Shown one piece after another: positions 27,429 to 36,934 of a stretch of DNA of 61,140 bases; within the stretch, counting starts at the first letter, position 1; the number at the start of each line of letters is the position of its first letter. Below the pieces are notes generated by a model that worked only from the letters and a program-made list of their open reading frames with translations, had not been told where the DNA came from and ran no database searches. Source of the DNA: UBA4665 sp036388555. GTDB lineage: Bacteria > Patescibacteriota > Saccharimonadia > Saccharimonadales > UBA4665. The stretch is from the NCBI GenBank assembly GCA_036388555.1, contig DASVRP010000005.1:1-61140 (forward strand), given 5' to 3'. The position numbers were made by a program, and so were the translations under genes.

Positions 27429-27899
27429 ATGCTGAAAAATACCAACAAAGATCAGAAGGGCTTCACCATTATCGAAGTACTGATCGTCCTGGCCATCGCC
27501 GGTTTGATCCTGCTGATCGTCTTCCTGGCCGTCCCGGCATTACAGCGCAACTCCCGCAACACCCAGATCAAGAACAGCGCCGCAGCTGTCCTGGCCGGTG
27601 TCAGTGAATACCAGAACAACAACAACGGCCAGATGCCGACGACGGTATCGGCTCCTGCTGCTGACGGTACGGTCACCATCAGTGGTGCATCGGGTACGGC
27701 ATCGTCTAGTGCCAAGGTACAGCCAGGGTACGACGTCGCGCTTGGTACTGCGGTCCCGAACCAGACAGGTAGCATCATCGTCCGCCTGAATGTCAAATGT
27801 CTTAACAATTCCTTCGGTGCAGCAACGCCACGAGCTATCGCCGTAGGTTATACGATTGAAACAGGCGGCACCCCAGCCCCTCAGTGCGTAGAAAGCTAG
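27429..27899 (+). CDS. Type IV major pilin (prepilin-type N-terminus)
   Basis: The 156-residue protein has a class III signal: a short Lys-rich leader ending QKG, then FTIIEVLIVLAIAGLILLIVFL with Glu at +5. The peptidase cleaves at KG/F. The globular part is small, with two cysteines near the C-terminus (KCLNNSF...PQCVES) forming a probable D-region disulfide. It has its own promoter, a strong SD and its own terminator, as expected for the major pilin. Confidence 0.88.
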   Translation: MLKNTNKDQKGFTIIEVLIVLAIAGLILLIVFLAVPALQRNSRNTQIKNSAAAVLAGVSEYQNNNNGQMPTTVSAPAADGTVTISGASGTASSSAKVQPGYDVALGTAVPNQTGSIIVRLNVKCLNNSFGAATPRAIAVGYTIETGGTPAPQCVES

Positions 27900-27919
27900 A
27901 TATACTGAAATTGGTAAAA

Positions 27920-27949
27920 AAGAAGGGCTCCATCAGAGCCCTTCTTTTG
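27920..27949 (+). terminator. Rho-independent terminator after the pilin
   Basis: An 11-bp perfect stem (AAGAAGGGCTC / GAGCCCTTCTT) with a CATCA loop is followed by TTG. It ends the pil operon/pilin transcript. Confidence 0.9.
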
Positions 27950-28039
27950 TGATGAAGATAAAACGTCATTTCATTGATCATAAAATGGAAATTCTTAGGC
28001 TACAATAAATGTAAATTACTTAAAAAGGTTAAGGGTTAT

Positions 28040-30453
28040 ATGCGATTGAAGATAGCGGTATTTGGAATTGTTTTAGCCAGTATCATGGGGTCAACTTTGT
28101 TTGAACCTAAAAGCCAGACCGCATATGCAGCTACTCTGCCTGTAGTGCATAAGTGGGTAGCATGTCCGTAAACCAGACATGGACAAATACTTCTGTATAC
28201 GTTATTGATGGATTTTTCGAAGTACCTTCAGGAAAGGTACTGACGATACAGGCTGGTACGATAGTAAAGTACAGTGCAAATGCAAATGGTATTACGGTTC
28301 TTGCAGGCGGTACGCTCAATGCTACGGGTACATCAACCTCTCGAGTCATTTTCACTAGCCTCAAAGATGATTCTGTTGGCGGCGACTCTGATAATAATGG
28401 AGTAACATCAGGTTCTTACGGGAACTATTATTACGCTGTTATGAATTACGGCGGAACAGTTACGATCAAGTATGCTAACATGCGGAATGCTACTACCGCT
28501 TTGTATTATCCGTGCAATCTTGGGCAAGGTATTGCGTCTATCAACGACAGCTTACTCAGCAGCAATATATCTTACCAGTATTGTGATCCAGGTAAGGTGA
28601 TACTACGTCGGAACACGTTCTCGGTTCCCGTTGCTGCCGATAGTGCCGTGCAGACCCAGAATTCGGACATGTCGGGACTAATCCTCTCAGGTACGGATAA
28701 AAATATTTTCAACGGCGTCGGTCGCAGTATGCTGGTGCATACTGTTTCTAGTCGTGTTTCAGCAGGACAGACATGGACTGTGGATTCCACAAGTAAAGCG
28801 GTTTTGTCATTAGGGCTCTTTAGTGTAGCGGGAGTTATGAATGTCAATGCTGGTGTCATTGTAAAGGTCCCATCAAATTCTGTTGCTATGAATGTGGAAA
28901 GCGGAGGCACGCTCAACGCTACGGGTACTTCAACCTCTCGTGTCGTGTTTACTAGTCTCAAAGATGATTCTGTTGGAGGCGACTCTGAAGGCAACGGTGC
29001 GACTGTCGGGGCTTATGGCAATTACGCAGAAGCAATAATCAATAATGGTGGTACTGTTTCACTGAACTATACAAATATTCGCAATGCCTCTACTGCATTT
29101 TATTACTCATGTTTGAGTGGATCAGGTAATGTAGTCATCAATGATAGCCTGCTGAGTAGTACGATCATCTATCAATATTGCGATTCAGGTAAGGTGTCAC
29201 TACGTCGAAACACGTTCTCGGTTCCAGCTGCTGCTGACTACGCGGTTCAGACGCAAAATTCAGATATGTCTGGACTCATTCTCTCAGGGACAGATAAAAA
29301 TATTTTCAATGGCACAGGTCGGAGTCTGCGTGTGTATGCTGTTTTAGGTCGTGTTTCCGCGGGACAGACATGGACTGTAGACGGCACGAGTAAAGCAGTC
29401 TTGTCGCTAGGACTGTTTGATGTAAATGGAACGCTCAACCTTGGCGCCGGAACGATAGTAAAAGTACCTAAAAATGCAGTAGCTATTTCAGTTTCAGGTA
29501 GCGGCTTGCTTAATACTACAGGTACGTCTACTTCACGCGTATTATTCACTAGCCTCAAAGACGATTCCGTTGGAGGTGATACTGACGGTAATGGTGTTTC
29601 GTCTGGAGCGGTTTTTGATTATGACACCGCAATCGTATCTCAAGATGGACAATTGAACCTCAACAACACCACGATAGACTATGCTGGAACCGCACTGAAC
29701 ATAGCAGGAGTCGAAGGAAAGTTGAATGTCCTGAGTAATTTGACTGTTCGATATACTGGAACAGGTATATATCAAACAAAAGGTGAGACTAATATCACAG
29801 GTGGGGATATTAATAATATCAGTGACGGAATAATACTCTCGAGCGGGGCTTTGGCATATCGTGGTAAATTCAATGCCGTATCTCATAAAGCCATTCAAAG
29901 TTGTCCTTGGCTCGTGCTTTCATGCCAAGTGGATGCTTCTTATGTGGATTGGGGCCAACCTGAAGGGCCTGCAGGATCAACTACGGTACCGTCACTAGTA
30001 TGCGGTCAAGTTTTATTGAGTCCTTGGATTTCAGGTGGAGTAAATCACTTTGCTGGAGTATTCAGCTCAGGCAATTGCAGTTCGCTCAACCCAAGACCTT
30101 CCGAGAACTTGTCAGCTAGCACTGCGTACTTCGATCAAAGGATGCTTATAGCCTCCATGGATTGTAGTGGAGGTATGAACGAGGCATGCGATGCAATGCA
30201 ATCTGCAAATAGTTGTGCTGCTGCAGCTGTAAATCTTGCAGGGACTAAAGTTCCATTCTCGACGCCACTGTATGGTAGTGCCAGTAATGCTTCCACATGG
30301 TCCAATCAGTTTGTCAGTTCCGCTGATGACTACTATAGCGCTGAGGCGGAAGTTACGGTCACTGGTGTTACTGTAAATTCTGCAAATCTATTGATAACTG
30401 CGCTCGAAACTTTCAATAGCTTGAGTGATGCATACTATCAATGCTCTCCGTAG
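28040..30453 (+). pseudogene. Frameshifted secreted repeat protein (adhesin-like) inside the pilus locus
   Basis: ATG 28040 encodes a signal peptide (MRLKIAVFGIVLASIMGS, AYA cleavage) in one frame that stops at 28171. The rest (28153-30453, 766 codons) continues in the -1 frame. Inserting one G into the GGG at about 28154-28156 restores LPVVHKWGSMSVNQTW, so a single-base deletion explains the break. The body holds three ~200-residue repeats, each with TLNATGTSTSR and FTSLKDDSVGGD, followed by a C-terminal domain with several Cys. Repeats rich in short strands suggest a beta-helix. The gene is more AT-rich than its neighbours and sits between the pilin and pilD, suggesting acquisition. It may be a pseudogene, phase-variable, or a sequencing error. 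Confidence 0.65.
28315..29590 (+). repeat. Three long direct repeats within the adhesin-like gene
   Basis: Blocks encoding (L)N(A/T)TGTSTSR...FTSLKDDSVGG recur near 28315, 28915 and 29515, a period of about 600 nt with high nucleotide identity. They offer substrates for recombination and repeat-number change. Confidence 0.75.
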
Positions 30454-30499
30454 CCGATAGTTAGATGTAGGAAGGTTTGTTGCTCACGAAGTAGTGCGC

Positions 30500-30505
30500 T
30501 ACTAT
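30500..30505 (+). promoter_or_regulatory. -10 box of pilD (leaderless start)
   Basis: TACTAT is followed by 7 nt and the ATG at 30513, with no SD. Confidence 0.45.
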
Positions 30506-30512
30506 ACCAGTA

Positions 30513-31382
30513 ATGATTACGGTTATAATTGTCCTCTTGGTGCTTGGGCTGTGCTTTGGGAGCTTCGTCAATGCCTTCGTCTGGCGCTTTCGCCGCCAGG
30601 CTGAACTGCGGGAAGAGCAGGCATCAAAAGCTGAGATTGCCGCAATCTCGATAGCTAACGGCCGCTCAATGTGCGTCCATTGCAAGCATGAGCTGGCCGC
30701 CAAGGACCTCGTACCGGTCGTCAGCTTCCTGCTGCTGCGCGGCAGGTGCCGCTATTGCCGCAAGCCTATCCAGGATACGCCGCTGGCCGAGATTGTAACA
30801 CCGCTGTTGTTCATCGTCTCATATGTATTCTGGCCGCTCGGCTTCGAGGGTGCTGGATTACTGGCGTTCTGTACCTGGCTGGTCTGTCTTGTCGGCTTCG
30901 TCGCGCTGAGTCTGTATGATCTGCGATGGTATGAGCTACCACACCGGATCGTATTGCCGCTGATCGCCCTTGTCGTCGTCAGTCTGGTTGTCGAGGCGAC
31001 ATTATTCGGCGGCGGGACACAGACGCTCCAGCATGCAGGGTGGGGAGCGCTGTTCGGCGGCGGGTTGTTCTACCTGTTATATCTGTTCTCGCCGAAGGAG
31101 ACACTCGAAGACGGCACCAAGGTCAGTCGCTGGATCGGTTTCGGTGATATCACGCTTGGTACGCTGCTCGGTCTGCTGGTCGGCGGGCCGGGGAATGCGC
31201 TGCTGCTGATCTTCGTCGCTTCGTTGCTTGGTACGCTGCTGGCCGTGCCACTGCTTGCCACTGGAAAGGCAACAAGGTCTTCGCACCTGCCATTCGGCCC
31301 CTTCCTGATGGCGGCGGCTGTCATCGTAAAGCTGTGGGGTGCATCACTCATCGGCTGGTATTTGGGAAAATTCCTCATCTAA
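30513..31382 (+). CDS. pilD: Prepilin leader peptidase PilD (A24 family)
   Basis: The 289-residue polytopic membrane protein has the N-terminal cytosolic domain with two CxxC pairs (CVHC...CRYC). The catalytic aspartates are in YDLRWYELP and in the GxGD motif GFGDITLG. This bifunctional peptidase/methylase processes the pilin and the three pilin-like proteins encoded around it. About seven to eight transmembrane segments. Confidence 0.93.
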   Translation: MITVIIVLLVLGLCFGSFVNAFVWRFRRQAELREEQASKAEIAAISIANGRSMCVHCKHELAAKDLVPVVSFLLLRGRCRYCRKPIQDTPLAEIVTPLLFIVSYVFWPLGFEGAGLLAFCTWLVCLVGFVALSLYDLRWYELPHRIVLPLIALVVVSLVVEATLFGGGTQTLQHAGWGALFGGGLFYLLYLFSPKETLEDGTKVSRWIGFGDITLGTLLGLLVGGPGNALLLIFVASLLGTLLAVPLLATGKATRSSHLPFGPFLMAAAVIVKLWGASLIGWYLGKFLI

Positions 31383-31410
31383 ACTACCATCCGCTATAAC
31401 ATGCTTATGG

Positions 31411-31416
31411 TATACT
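31411..31416 (+). promoter_or_regulatory. -10 box of the minor pilin operon (leaderless start)
   Basis: TATACT with TG two bases upstream (extended -10), 7 nt before the ATG at 31424. Confidence 0.5.
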
Positions 31417-31423
31417 TGCAGGT

Positions 31424-32272
31424 ATGATGCGTGGCTTGTCTCTTGGTCGTACACAAAAAGGTTTTACGATCATAGAAGTACTGATAGTCCTTGCGGTCTC
31501 CGGGGCTTTGTTCCTCAGTGCCATACTGCTGGTCAATGGCCGGCAACATGTTACCGCCTTCAACCAATCGATTCGCAACCTCCAGACCGAGCTGCAGCAG
31601 GTCGTCAACGAAGTCGGTAGCGGCTACTATGCGAACAACGGTTCGATCGCGTGTGACAAAGGTGGCCCCGGCGGCGGCGTGCTCCTGACATCGGCCACCG
31701 GCACCGAGCAGGGGGCCAATATGAACTGCCTGTTCCTGGGCAAAGCTATCCAGTTCGCGGTCGGGAACACCGACCCGGAAGTCTATAACGTCTACACCAT
31801 CGTCGGCCTGCGCGGTTCAGCCGCCGTGCCGTCTACGGATCTGGCGACCGCCCGGGCCCGGCTGATCGCACGCACGACCAGTGAATCATCATCCACCATC
31901 CCGCCCAATGCATTTGAGACCAAGAAGCTGCAATATGGCCTGACCGTGTCCGAAGCATACCGGGCCACTCATCTCAGTACGTCACATGGCAGCGTCGGCA
32001 TCGCATCGAAGCTCGGCGTCATCGGCACTGGTGACGCTTCCCAGCAGGTCGATGTCGTGCCGATCGCCGGATCGACGCTTCACGCTTCCAGCGAGGTCGG
32101 CGTCGGTCAGATAAATGCCGCTCTCCTGACGGCGACTCCGAATCCGACCAACAGCATCGACATATGCTTCAATAGCGCGGGCAGCAACCAGTCCGGACTG
32201 ATCTCGATCGGTGGCTCAGGGCGGCAAGGCACTGTCAAGCTCCAGATCTTCAGCACGAAGGACTGTGTATGA
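31424..32272 (+). CDS. Minor pilin/pseudopilin 1
   Basis: Prepilin N-terminus QKG/FTIIEVLIVLAVSGALFLSA, followed by a helix with NQSIRNLQTELQQVVNEV and a ~200-residue globular domain with four cysteines. It overlaps the next gene by 4 nt (ATGA). Together with the two following genes it resembles a FimT/PilV-PilW-PilX-type minor pilin set that primes or tips the fibre. Confidence 0.85.
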   Translation: MMRGLSLGRTQKGFTIIEVLIVLAVSGALFLSAILLVNGRQHVTAFNQSIRNLQTELQQVVNEVGSGYYANNGSIACDKGGPGGGVLLTSATGTEQGANMNCLFLGKAIQFAVGNTDPEVYNVYTIVGLRGSAAVPSTDLATARARLIARTTSESSSTIPPNAFETKKLQYGLTVSEAYRATHLSTSHGSVGIASKLGVIGTGDASQQVDVVPIAGSTLHASSEVGVGQINAALLTATPNPTNSIDICFNSAGSNQSGLISIGGSGRQGTVKLQIFSTKDCV

Positions 32273-32931
32273 GCATGTTACAGCGCACCCGCCGCCCGGA
32301 TCAGCAGGGTTTTACGCTTATCGAACTGCTGATCGCTACCACTGTCTTCTCAATCATCCTGCTGGTCATCACGGCTTCGGTGCTTCAATTTACGAAGCAA
32401 TACTACAAAGGGCTGATCTCCAGCTCGACGCAGAACGTTGCCCGGACGCTGGTCGACGACATCACCCGGGCTATCCAGTTCAACGGCGGTACGGTTACGC
32501 CCCTGACGCAGTCCGGCAATGATCGTGGCTACTGTGTCGGCAACTCCAAGCGGTACAGTTATACGCTGTTCCAGCAGGTCAAGGACAGCGGGGCGAACAC
32601 CACTCTCAACCAGGGCCGGCACGGACTCGTGTCGGATTCGATGACCGGCTGCAACTCGACGACGTCACCTCTGGGCGTGCGCACGATGGGGGGGTTCCCT
32701 GCGGGATTAAGTAACCCGCGCGAGCTGCTCGGCGAGCACATGCGGATCTCTAAGTTCAACGTCACCGGAAGCAATGGCGTCTATACCGTCACCGTCAAAG
32801 TCGTTTATGGCGACAATGACCTGCTGACTAATCCGACTACCGAGAATGCGAACTGTAAGTCATCGGCCGGATCGCAGTTCTGCGCAGTATCGGAACTGAC
32901 GACGACAGTTAATAAACGGATAAACCAATGA
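32269..32931 (+). CDS. Minor pilin 2 (PilW-like)
   Basis: Prepilin N-terminus QQG/FTLIELLIATTVFSIILLVI, with Glu at +5, then a globular domain with five Cys. It starts within the last codon of minor pilin 1 and its stop overlaps the start of the PilX-like gene (ATGA), so the three are co-translated. Confidence 0.85.
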   Translation: MSMLQRTRRPDQQGFTLIELLIATTVFSIILLVITASVLQFTKQYYKGLISSSTQNVARTLVDDITRAIQFNGGTVTPLTQSGNDRGYCVGNSKRYSYTLFQQVKDSGANTTLNQGRHGLVSDSMTGCNSTTSPLGVRTMGGFPAGLSNPRELLGEHMRISKFNVTGSNGVYTVTVKVVYGDNDLLTNPTTENANCKSSAGSQFCAVSELTTTVNKRINQ

Positions 32932-34019
32932 ACATGACTCAACACGGACAACGCCGTGCCTCGCGCCAATCGGGCATGGTCTCGATACTGGTAACGATGA
33001 TCATCATGCTGGTTATCAGCCTGATCGTCCTCGGCTTCGCCCAGATATCCCGCCGTGAGCAGCGCCAGTCCCTCGACCGGCAGCTGAGCGCCCAGGCGTT
33101 CTTTGCGGCGGAAACAGCCGTCAATGACGCCCGCAAGGCGGCTGAGCCATACATTACTGCCGGTACGCCTGTACCAGAAAAGGAAGTCTGCGAGCCGAAC
33201 GGTGTCTACAATACGAGTCCGACGATCGATGCTACCAATAACGTCAAATACACCTGCCTGCTGGTATCGACTAAGGTAAGGAACCTGACCGGTTCGGTGA
33301 CAGCGACCGGCAAATCCATCAACTTGCCGATAGAACCGACCGCTGCGGCATCGACCCTCCGGATCAATTGGAAGGAACCGACCGGCCAGGTGCAACAATC
33401 CATGCTGACCGGCAATTGCCAGACTTCGGTGCCTGCAGACGGCCATTTTGAGCGTGACACTAACAGTGGCTGGAAATGTCCGTACGGCGTCATGCGTCTT
33501 GATATCGTGCCGACGGCCGACCTGGCCAGGGCAGGCACCATGGCTGCGCAGAAGACATTCTTCCTATATCCGACCGATGCCGGCGGTACCGGCACCGCGC
33601 CATACGGCGGCCCGACCGGCCGGGTCGCTGCCATGCGGTGTACCGCCACCGCTGGCTGTAATGCCGATATCACCGGCCTGACGGGCGGGCCGAACTACGC
33701 CATCCGCATGACAGCCATCTATGTCGATGGTGTGTTCGATATCTCTGCCCGTGACAGCGTTGGGGCGGCCCTCGAGCTGCAGAACGCCCAGTTGCAGATC
33801 GACGTCACCGGCCGCGCCCAGGACGTCCTGCGCCGCATCCAGGTCCGCCTGCCGCTCGTAGCCGCCACCGATACGCCCGACCATGCACTGATATCAGCCA
33901 GTTCTATCTGCAAGCGTTTTGAAATAACCCCGAACAGCTTCCAGATCCCCAACGATTTTAAGCTGCAGGACGAGAAGAATCCGATGTGCCGCCCGATGTC
34001 TGTTTCCCCGACGCCTTAG
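32928..34019 (+). CDS. PilX-like pilus assembly protein 1
   Basis: The N-terminal helix after RQSGMVSILVTMIIMLVISLIVLG matches PilX-type proteins, which lack the normal Glu+5. It is followed by QISRREQRQSLDRQLSAQAFFAAE (PilX N-terminal signature) and a ~300-residue domain with several Cys. It is highly similar to the first ~350 residues of the 35068 protein. Its stop codon abuts the stop of the opposite-strand recombinase (no gap). Confidence 0.85.
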   Translation: MNMTQHGQRRASRQSGMVSILVTMIIMLVISLIVLGFAQISRREQRQSLDRQLSAQAFFAAETAVNDARKAAEPYITAGTPVPEKEVCEPNGVYNTSPTIDATNNVKYTCLLVSTKVRNLTGSVTATGKSINLPIEPTAAASTLRINWKEPTGQVQQSMLTGNCQTSVPADGHFERDTNSGWKCPYGVMRLDIVPTADLARAGTMAAQKTFFLYPTDAGGTGTAPYGGPTGRVAAMRCTATAGCNADITGLTGGPNYAIRMTAIYVDGVFDISARDSVGAALELQNAQLQIDVTGRAQDVLRRIQVRLPLVAATDTPDHALISASSICKRFEITPNSFQIPNDFKLQDEKNPMCRPMSVSPTP

Positions 34020-34934
34020 CTAGCGGGATTTACCGTGGAACTGCTCGTGGATCTTCTTAAGATGCGGGTCGGTGACGTGGGTGTAGATCTGGGTGGTAGC
34101 GATATTGCTGTGGCCCAGCATGGCTTGGACGCTACGCAGGTCGGCGCCGTTCATCAATAAATCTGTTGCAAAGCTGTGCCGTAAGGTATGTGGACTGACG
34201 TGCTTGGTGATACCGGCCAGCAGGGCATAGTTGGCCACCAGCCGTTGGACGCTGCGGGCGGTCAGACGTTCGTAGTTGCCCGAATTGTCGACGCTCTTAC
34301 GGCCGCCGTAGCGTACGAACAGCGGTTTGGCGTTGTCGGTGCGTTTGTTGAGATATTTCTGCAGCCAGCCGGCAGCGTCTTCGCTGATGAAGATCGGACG
34401 GTCCTTCTGGCCTTTTCCGCGTACCATGAACTCTTTGCGCTTCAGGTTGATGTGGTCCCTATCGAGGCCGACCAGCTCGCTGACGCGCAACCCGCTGCTG
34501 AACAGCAGCTCGAGTATGGCGCGGTCACGCAGCCCGGCCTCGGCCGTGATGTCCGGCTGGTCGAATATCCGGGCAAGTTCGTTCTCATTCAGGAATGTCA
34601 CTTGTTTGCGGACCGTCTTGGCCAGCTCGATCTTGTCGGCCGGTAGGGCTGGGATGTCGCGCTTGGCGCAGAATTTTAGGAAGCTACGCAGGGCGATCAG
34701 GTGGTAGTTCTGGGTGTTCTTCTGCAGCTCGTCTGCCACGTTGGTGCCGAGCCGGTTGAGCCAGAGCCGCCATTTGCGGATGAGTTCCGGGTTGATGTCG
34801 CTGATCATGATGTCGCCCGCGAAGTCGCTCAGACGGCTGAGATAGTGGTCATAGTTAGCGATAGTCCGCTGCGAGCGGCCTTGCTCGACCTCGAGATATT
34901 CAAGGAAGTCCACGATAGCTTTGTTATAGTGCAT
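34020..34934 (-). CDS. Tyrosine recombinase (XerC/XerD type)
   Basis: An N-terminal SAM-like core-binding domain (FLEYLEVEQGRSQRTIANYDHYL) and a C-terminal catalytic domain are present. Active-site residues can be seen: Arg in SSGLRVSELVGLD, Lys in VRGKGQKDR, HxLR in HTLRHSFATDL, His in LGHSNIATTQ and Tyr in IYTHV. It is probably the chromosome dimer resolution enzyme, though an element-borne recombinase is possible. An in-frame ATG exists at 34982, but a TACAAT box ends 6 nt before ATG 34934, and the family N-terminus also favours 34934 (MHYNKAIVDF). It lies between two paralogous PilX genes. Confidence 0.9.
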   Translation of the reverse strand: MHYNKAIVDFLEYLEVEQGRSQRTIANYDHYLSRLSDFAGDIMISDINPELIRKWRLWLNRLGTNVADELQKNTQNYHLIALRSFLKFCAKRDIPALPADKIELAKTVRKQVTFLNENELARIFDQPDITAEAGLRDRAILELLFSSGLRVSELVGLDRDHINLKRKEFMVRGKGQKDRPIFISEDAAGWLQKYLNKRTDNAKPLFVRYGGRKSVDNSGNYERLTARSVQRLVANYALLAGITKHVSPHTLRHSFATDLLMNGADLRSVQAMLGHSNIATTQIYTHVTDPHLKKIHEQFHGKSR

Positions 34935-34940
34935 GTGTTT

Positions 34941-34946
34941 ATTGTA
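34941..34946 (-). promoter_or_regulatory. -10 box of the Xer gene (leaderless start)
   Basis: Minus-strand TACAAT, 6 nt, then ATG 34934. It decides the start in favour of 34934 over 34982. Confidence 0.45.
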
Positions 34947-35067
34947 CGACACTCCGGTCGGCAGAGGCGTATGTTTTGACATCTGTAGCCATAGTGCATA
35001 TACGTCAAGCTGGTAGATGGACTTGGTAAGCAGTTCCCGTATCTGTTAATATAAACATAAGGTCTAT

Positions 35068-36858
35068 ATGTACACGATTCGTCGCCCTCATCAGTCAGGC
35101 ATGGTCTCCATCCTCGTCACAATGATCATCATGCTGGTTATCAGCCTGATCGTCCTCGGCTTCGCCCAGATTTCCCGCCGTGAGCAGCGCCAAACTCTCG
35201 ACCGGCAGCTCAGTGCCCAGGCGTTCTTTGCCGCGGAGTCGGGCATCAATGACGCCCGTAAGGTGATCAATGCCAAGCTGGCGGCAGGTGAGGAGGTACC
35301 CGAGAAGGAGGTCTGCGAACCGGATGGCACGTACAAGGCCGATCCGCTCATCAGTACGCCGGACAACGTATCATACAGCTGCCTGCTTGTCTCGACCAAG
35401 GTACAGAATCTGACGGGGAATCTGACGGCGAACGGTAAGTCCGTAACGCTGCCGCTTGAGGCTGAGGGTGACGCCCGGACGGTGCATGTCAACTGGAGGG
35501 ATCCGACGGGTAATCTGACAGAGCCGATGTTGAACGCCGTCTGCGATACGGCTCTACCGCCGGACCGCCATTTCGATCGCGACACCAACGGTGGCTGGAA
35601 GTGCCCTTATGGTGTCCTGCGGATGGATATCGTACCTACTTCCAGCTTCGACCGCGCAGCGACGATGGACGGACAGAGGACGTTCTTCCTGTATCCGACC
35701 CATGGCGCAGGCTCGGGGACTGTACCGTATGGCGGCCCGACCGGAACGGTCGCCAGTATGAAATGTACGGCCACTGGCGGCTGCAACATCGACATCACGG
35801 GAATGTTCGAAGGCCCTGACTATGCGGTACGGCTGACCTCCATCTATGTCGATGGCACCTTCGATATAACCGCCAAGGACGGCGCAGGAGCGCCACTCAT
35901 TCTGCGCAACGGACAGGTGTTGGTAGATGCCACCGGCCGCGCCCAGGATGTCCTGCGCCGCATCCAGGTCCGCCTGCCGATGGTCACGACGTCGATGGCC
36001 CCGACCAGTGCCATCGAATCCGGCAGCTCGATCTGCAAACGCTTCGAGATTACCGGAAACTCCTTCCTGATCCCAAGTAATTTCAAGAAACAGGACGATA
36101 AGAATCCGATGTGCCGCCCCATTTCGATCGCACCCCCGAAGCCGCCCGACGTCACGGTCGTACCATGTGCGAAACGCGGCCCGACGCATGTCCGGAACGG
36201 TGATTTCGCCCTCGGTGCCGGCATGGCTCCGCTGGTTAACGAGAGCCTCTACGGTTTTACGACCAAGTTGCCTAACCGCGGGCCGGATGTCTTCCCTGAT
36301 GATAACGGCACGAGCGGCGCCACCCCGGATCTCCGCGGCTGGACAGGCGGCTTATCGGTACAGACATTCGGACCGAAGCTTATGAATGGAAATTTCGTCT
36401 TCTATCGACCATTCCCGGGTGACGACAAGGTCAACCCAGCCGTCCCGGCGGTGCAGACAGCGCTGTTCACCAACCCCAACCAGTCAATCGACGAGCCGAA
36501 GGGGACATACCGCACTAACACCTTCGTCGGCGCGCTCTGGGAAGCGACCATCACCGACCTCAAGCCTGATACCAGGTATGATTTCTCTGGATATTTCGTC
36601 AACGTACTGACCTCTTACTTCTTGGATCCACGACCGAATGCAGTCAATGCCCGGATCGAATTCTCGATCGATGGCAAGACTATACGGCCGATCGAGGAGA
36701 TCCTGCCGTCAAACTCAACCTGGAAGCGCATCACACTGACATTCCGGACTGGGTCCGGCCAGACCTCAGCATATTTCACCATCAAGGATTACGCCGGATA
36801 TGTTCTTGGTGACGACTTCGCTATGACTCAGCTCGGGGTCTACGAGTGCCTGGAATAG
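35068..36858 (+). CDS. PilX-like protein 2 with a C-terminal jelly-roll-like extension (putative tip adhesin)
   Basis: Residues 1-350 parallel the 32928 protein (SGMVSILVTMIIMLVISLIVLG, RREQRQTLDRQLSAQAFFAAE, same Cys pattern). Residues ~370-596 are an added domain beginning VPCAKRGPTHVRNGDFALG and containing LPNRGPDVFPDDNG, DLKPDTRYDFSGYF, WKRITLTFRTGSGQTSAYFTI and DDFAMTQLGVYECLE. This order of strands is typical of CBM/DUF642-like beta-sandwich domains. A minor pilin carrying a sugar-binding-like domain is a good candidate for a pilus-tip adhesin. AAGG precedes the ATG, and a TAATAT box is at 35047-35052. Confidence 0.78.
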   Translation: MYTIRRPHQSGMVSILVTMIIMLVISLIVLGFAQISRREQRQTLDRQLSAQAFFAAESGINDARKVINAKLAAGEEVPEKEVCEPDGTYKADPLISTPDNVSYSCLLVSTKVQNLTGNLTANGKSVTLPLEAEGDARTVHVNWRDPTGNLTEPMLNAVCDTALPPDRHFDRDTNGGWKCPYGVLRMDIVPTSSFDRAATMDGQRTFFLYPTHGAGSGTVPYGGPTGTVASMKCTATGGCNIDITGMFEGPDYAVRLTSIYVDGTFDITAKDGAGAPLILRNGQVLVDATGRAQDVLRRIQVRLPMVTTSMAPTSAIESGSSICKRFEITGNSFLIPSNFKKQDDKNPMCRPISIAPPKPPDVTVVPCAKRGPTHVRNGDFALGAGMAPLVNESLYGFTTKLPNRGPDVFPDDNGTSGATPDLRGWTGGLSVQTFGPKLMNGNFVFYRPFPGDDKVNPAVPAVQTALFTNPNQSIDEPKGTYRTNTFVGALWEATITDLKPDTRYDFSGYFVNVLTSYFLDPRPNAVNARIEFSIDGKTIRPIEEILPSNSTWKRITLTFRTGSGQTSAYFTIKDYAGYVLGDDFAMTQLGVYECLE

Positions 36859-36898
36859 CCGCGCCCGCCCAAGCCTAGCCGCGGCCCGGTATATCTGT

Positions 36899-36904
36899 TA
36901 GAAT
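36899..36904 (+). promoter_or_regulatory. -10 box of ndk
   Basis: TAGAAT lies 30 nt before the ndk ATG. An AGGAA SD follows at about 36919, so this is a conventional leader. Confidence 0.4.
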
Positions 36905-36934
36905 GAGCGAAACTAAGCAGGAACTTCACGTACC

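Noticed and set aside
27974..28171. A separate 65-residue gene starting at 27974
   Set aside because: The segment from 28040 is the signal peptide of the adjacent frameshifted repeat protein. The upstream codons lie in the intergenic promoter region.
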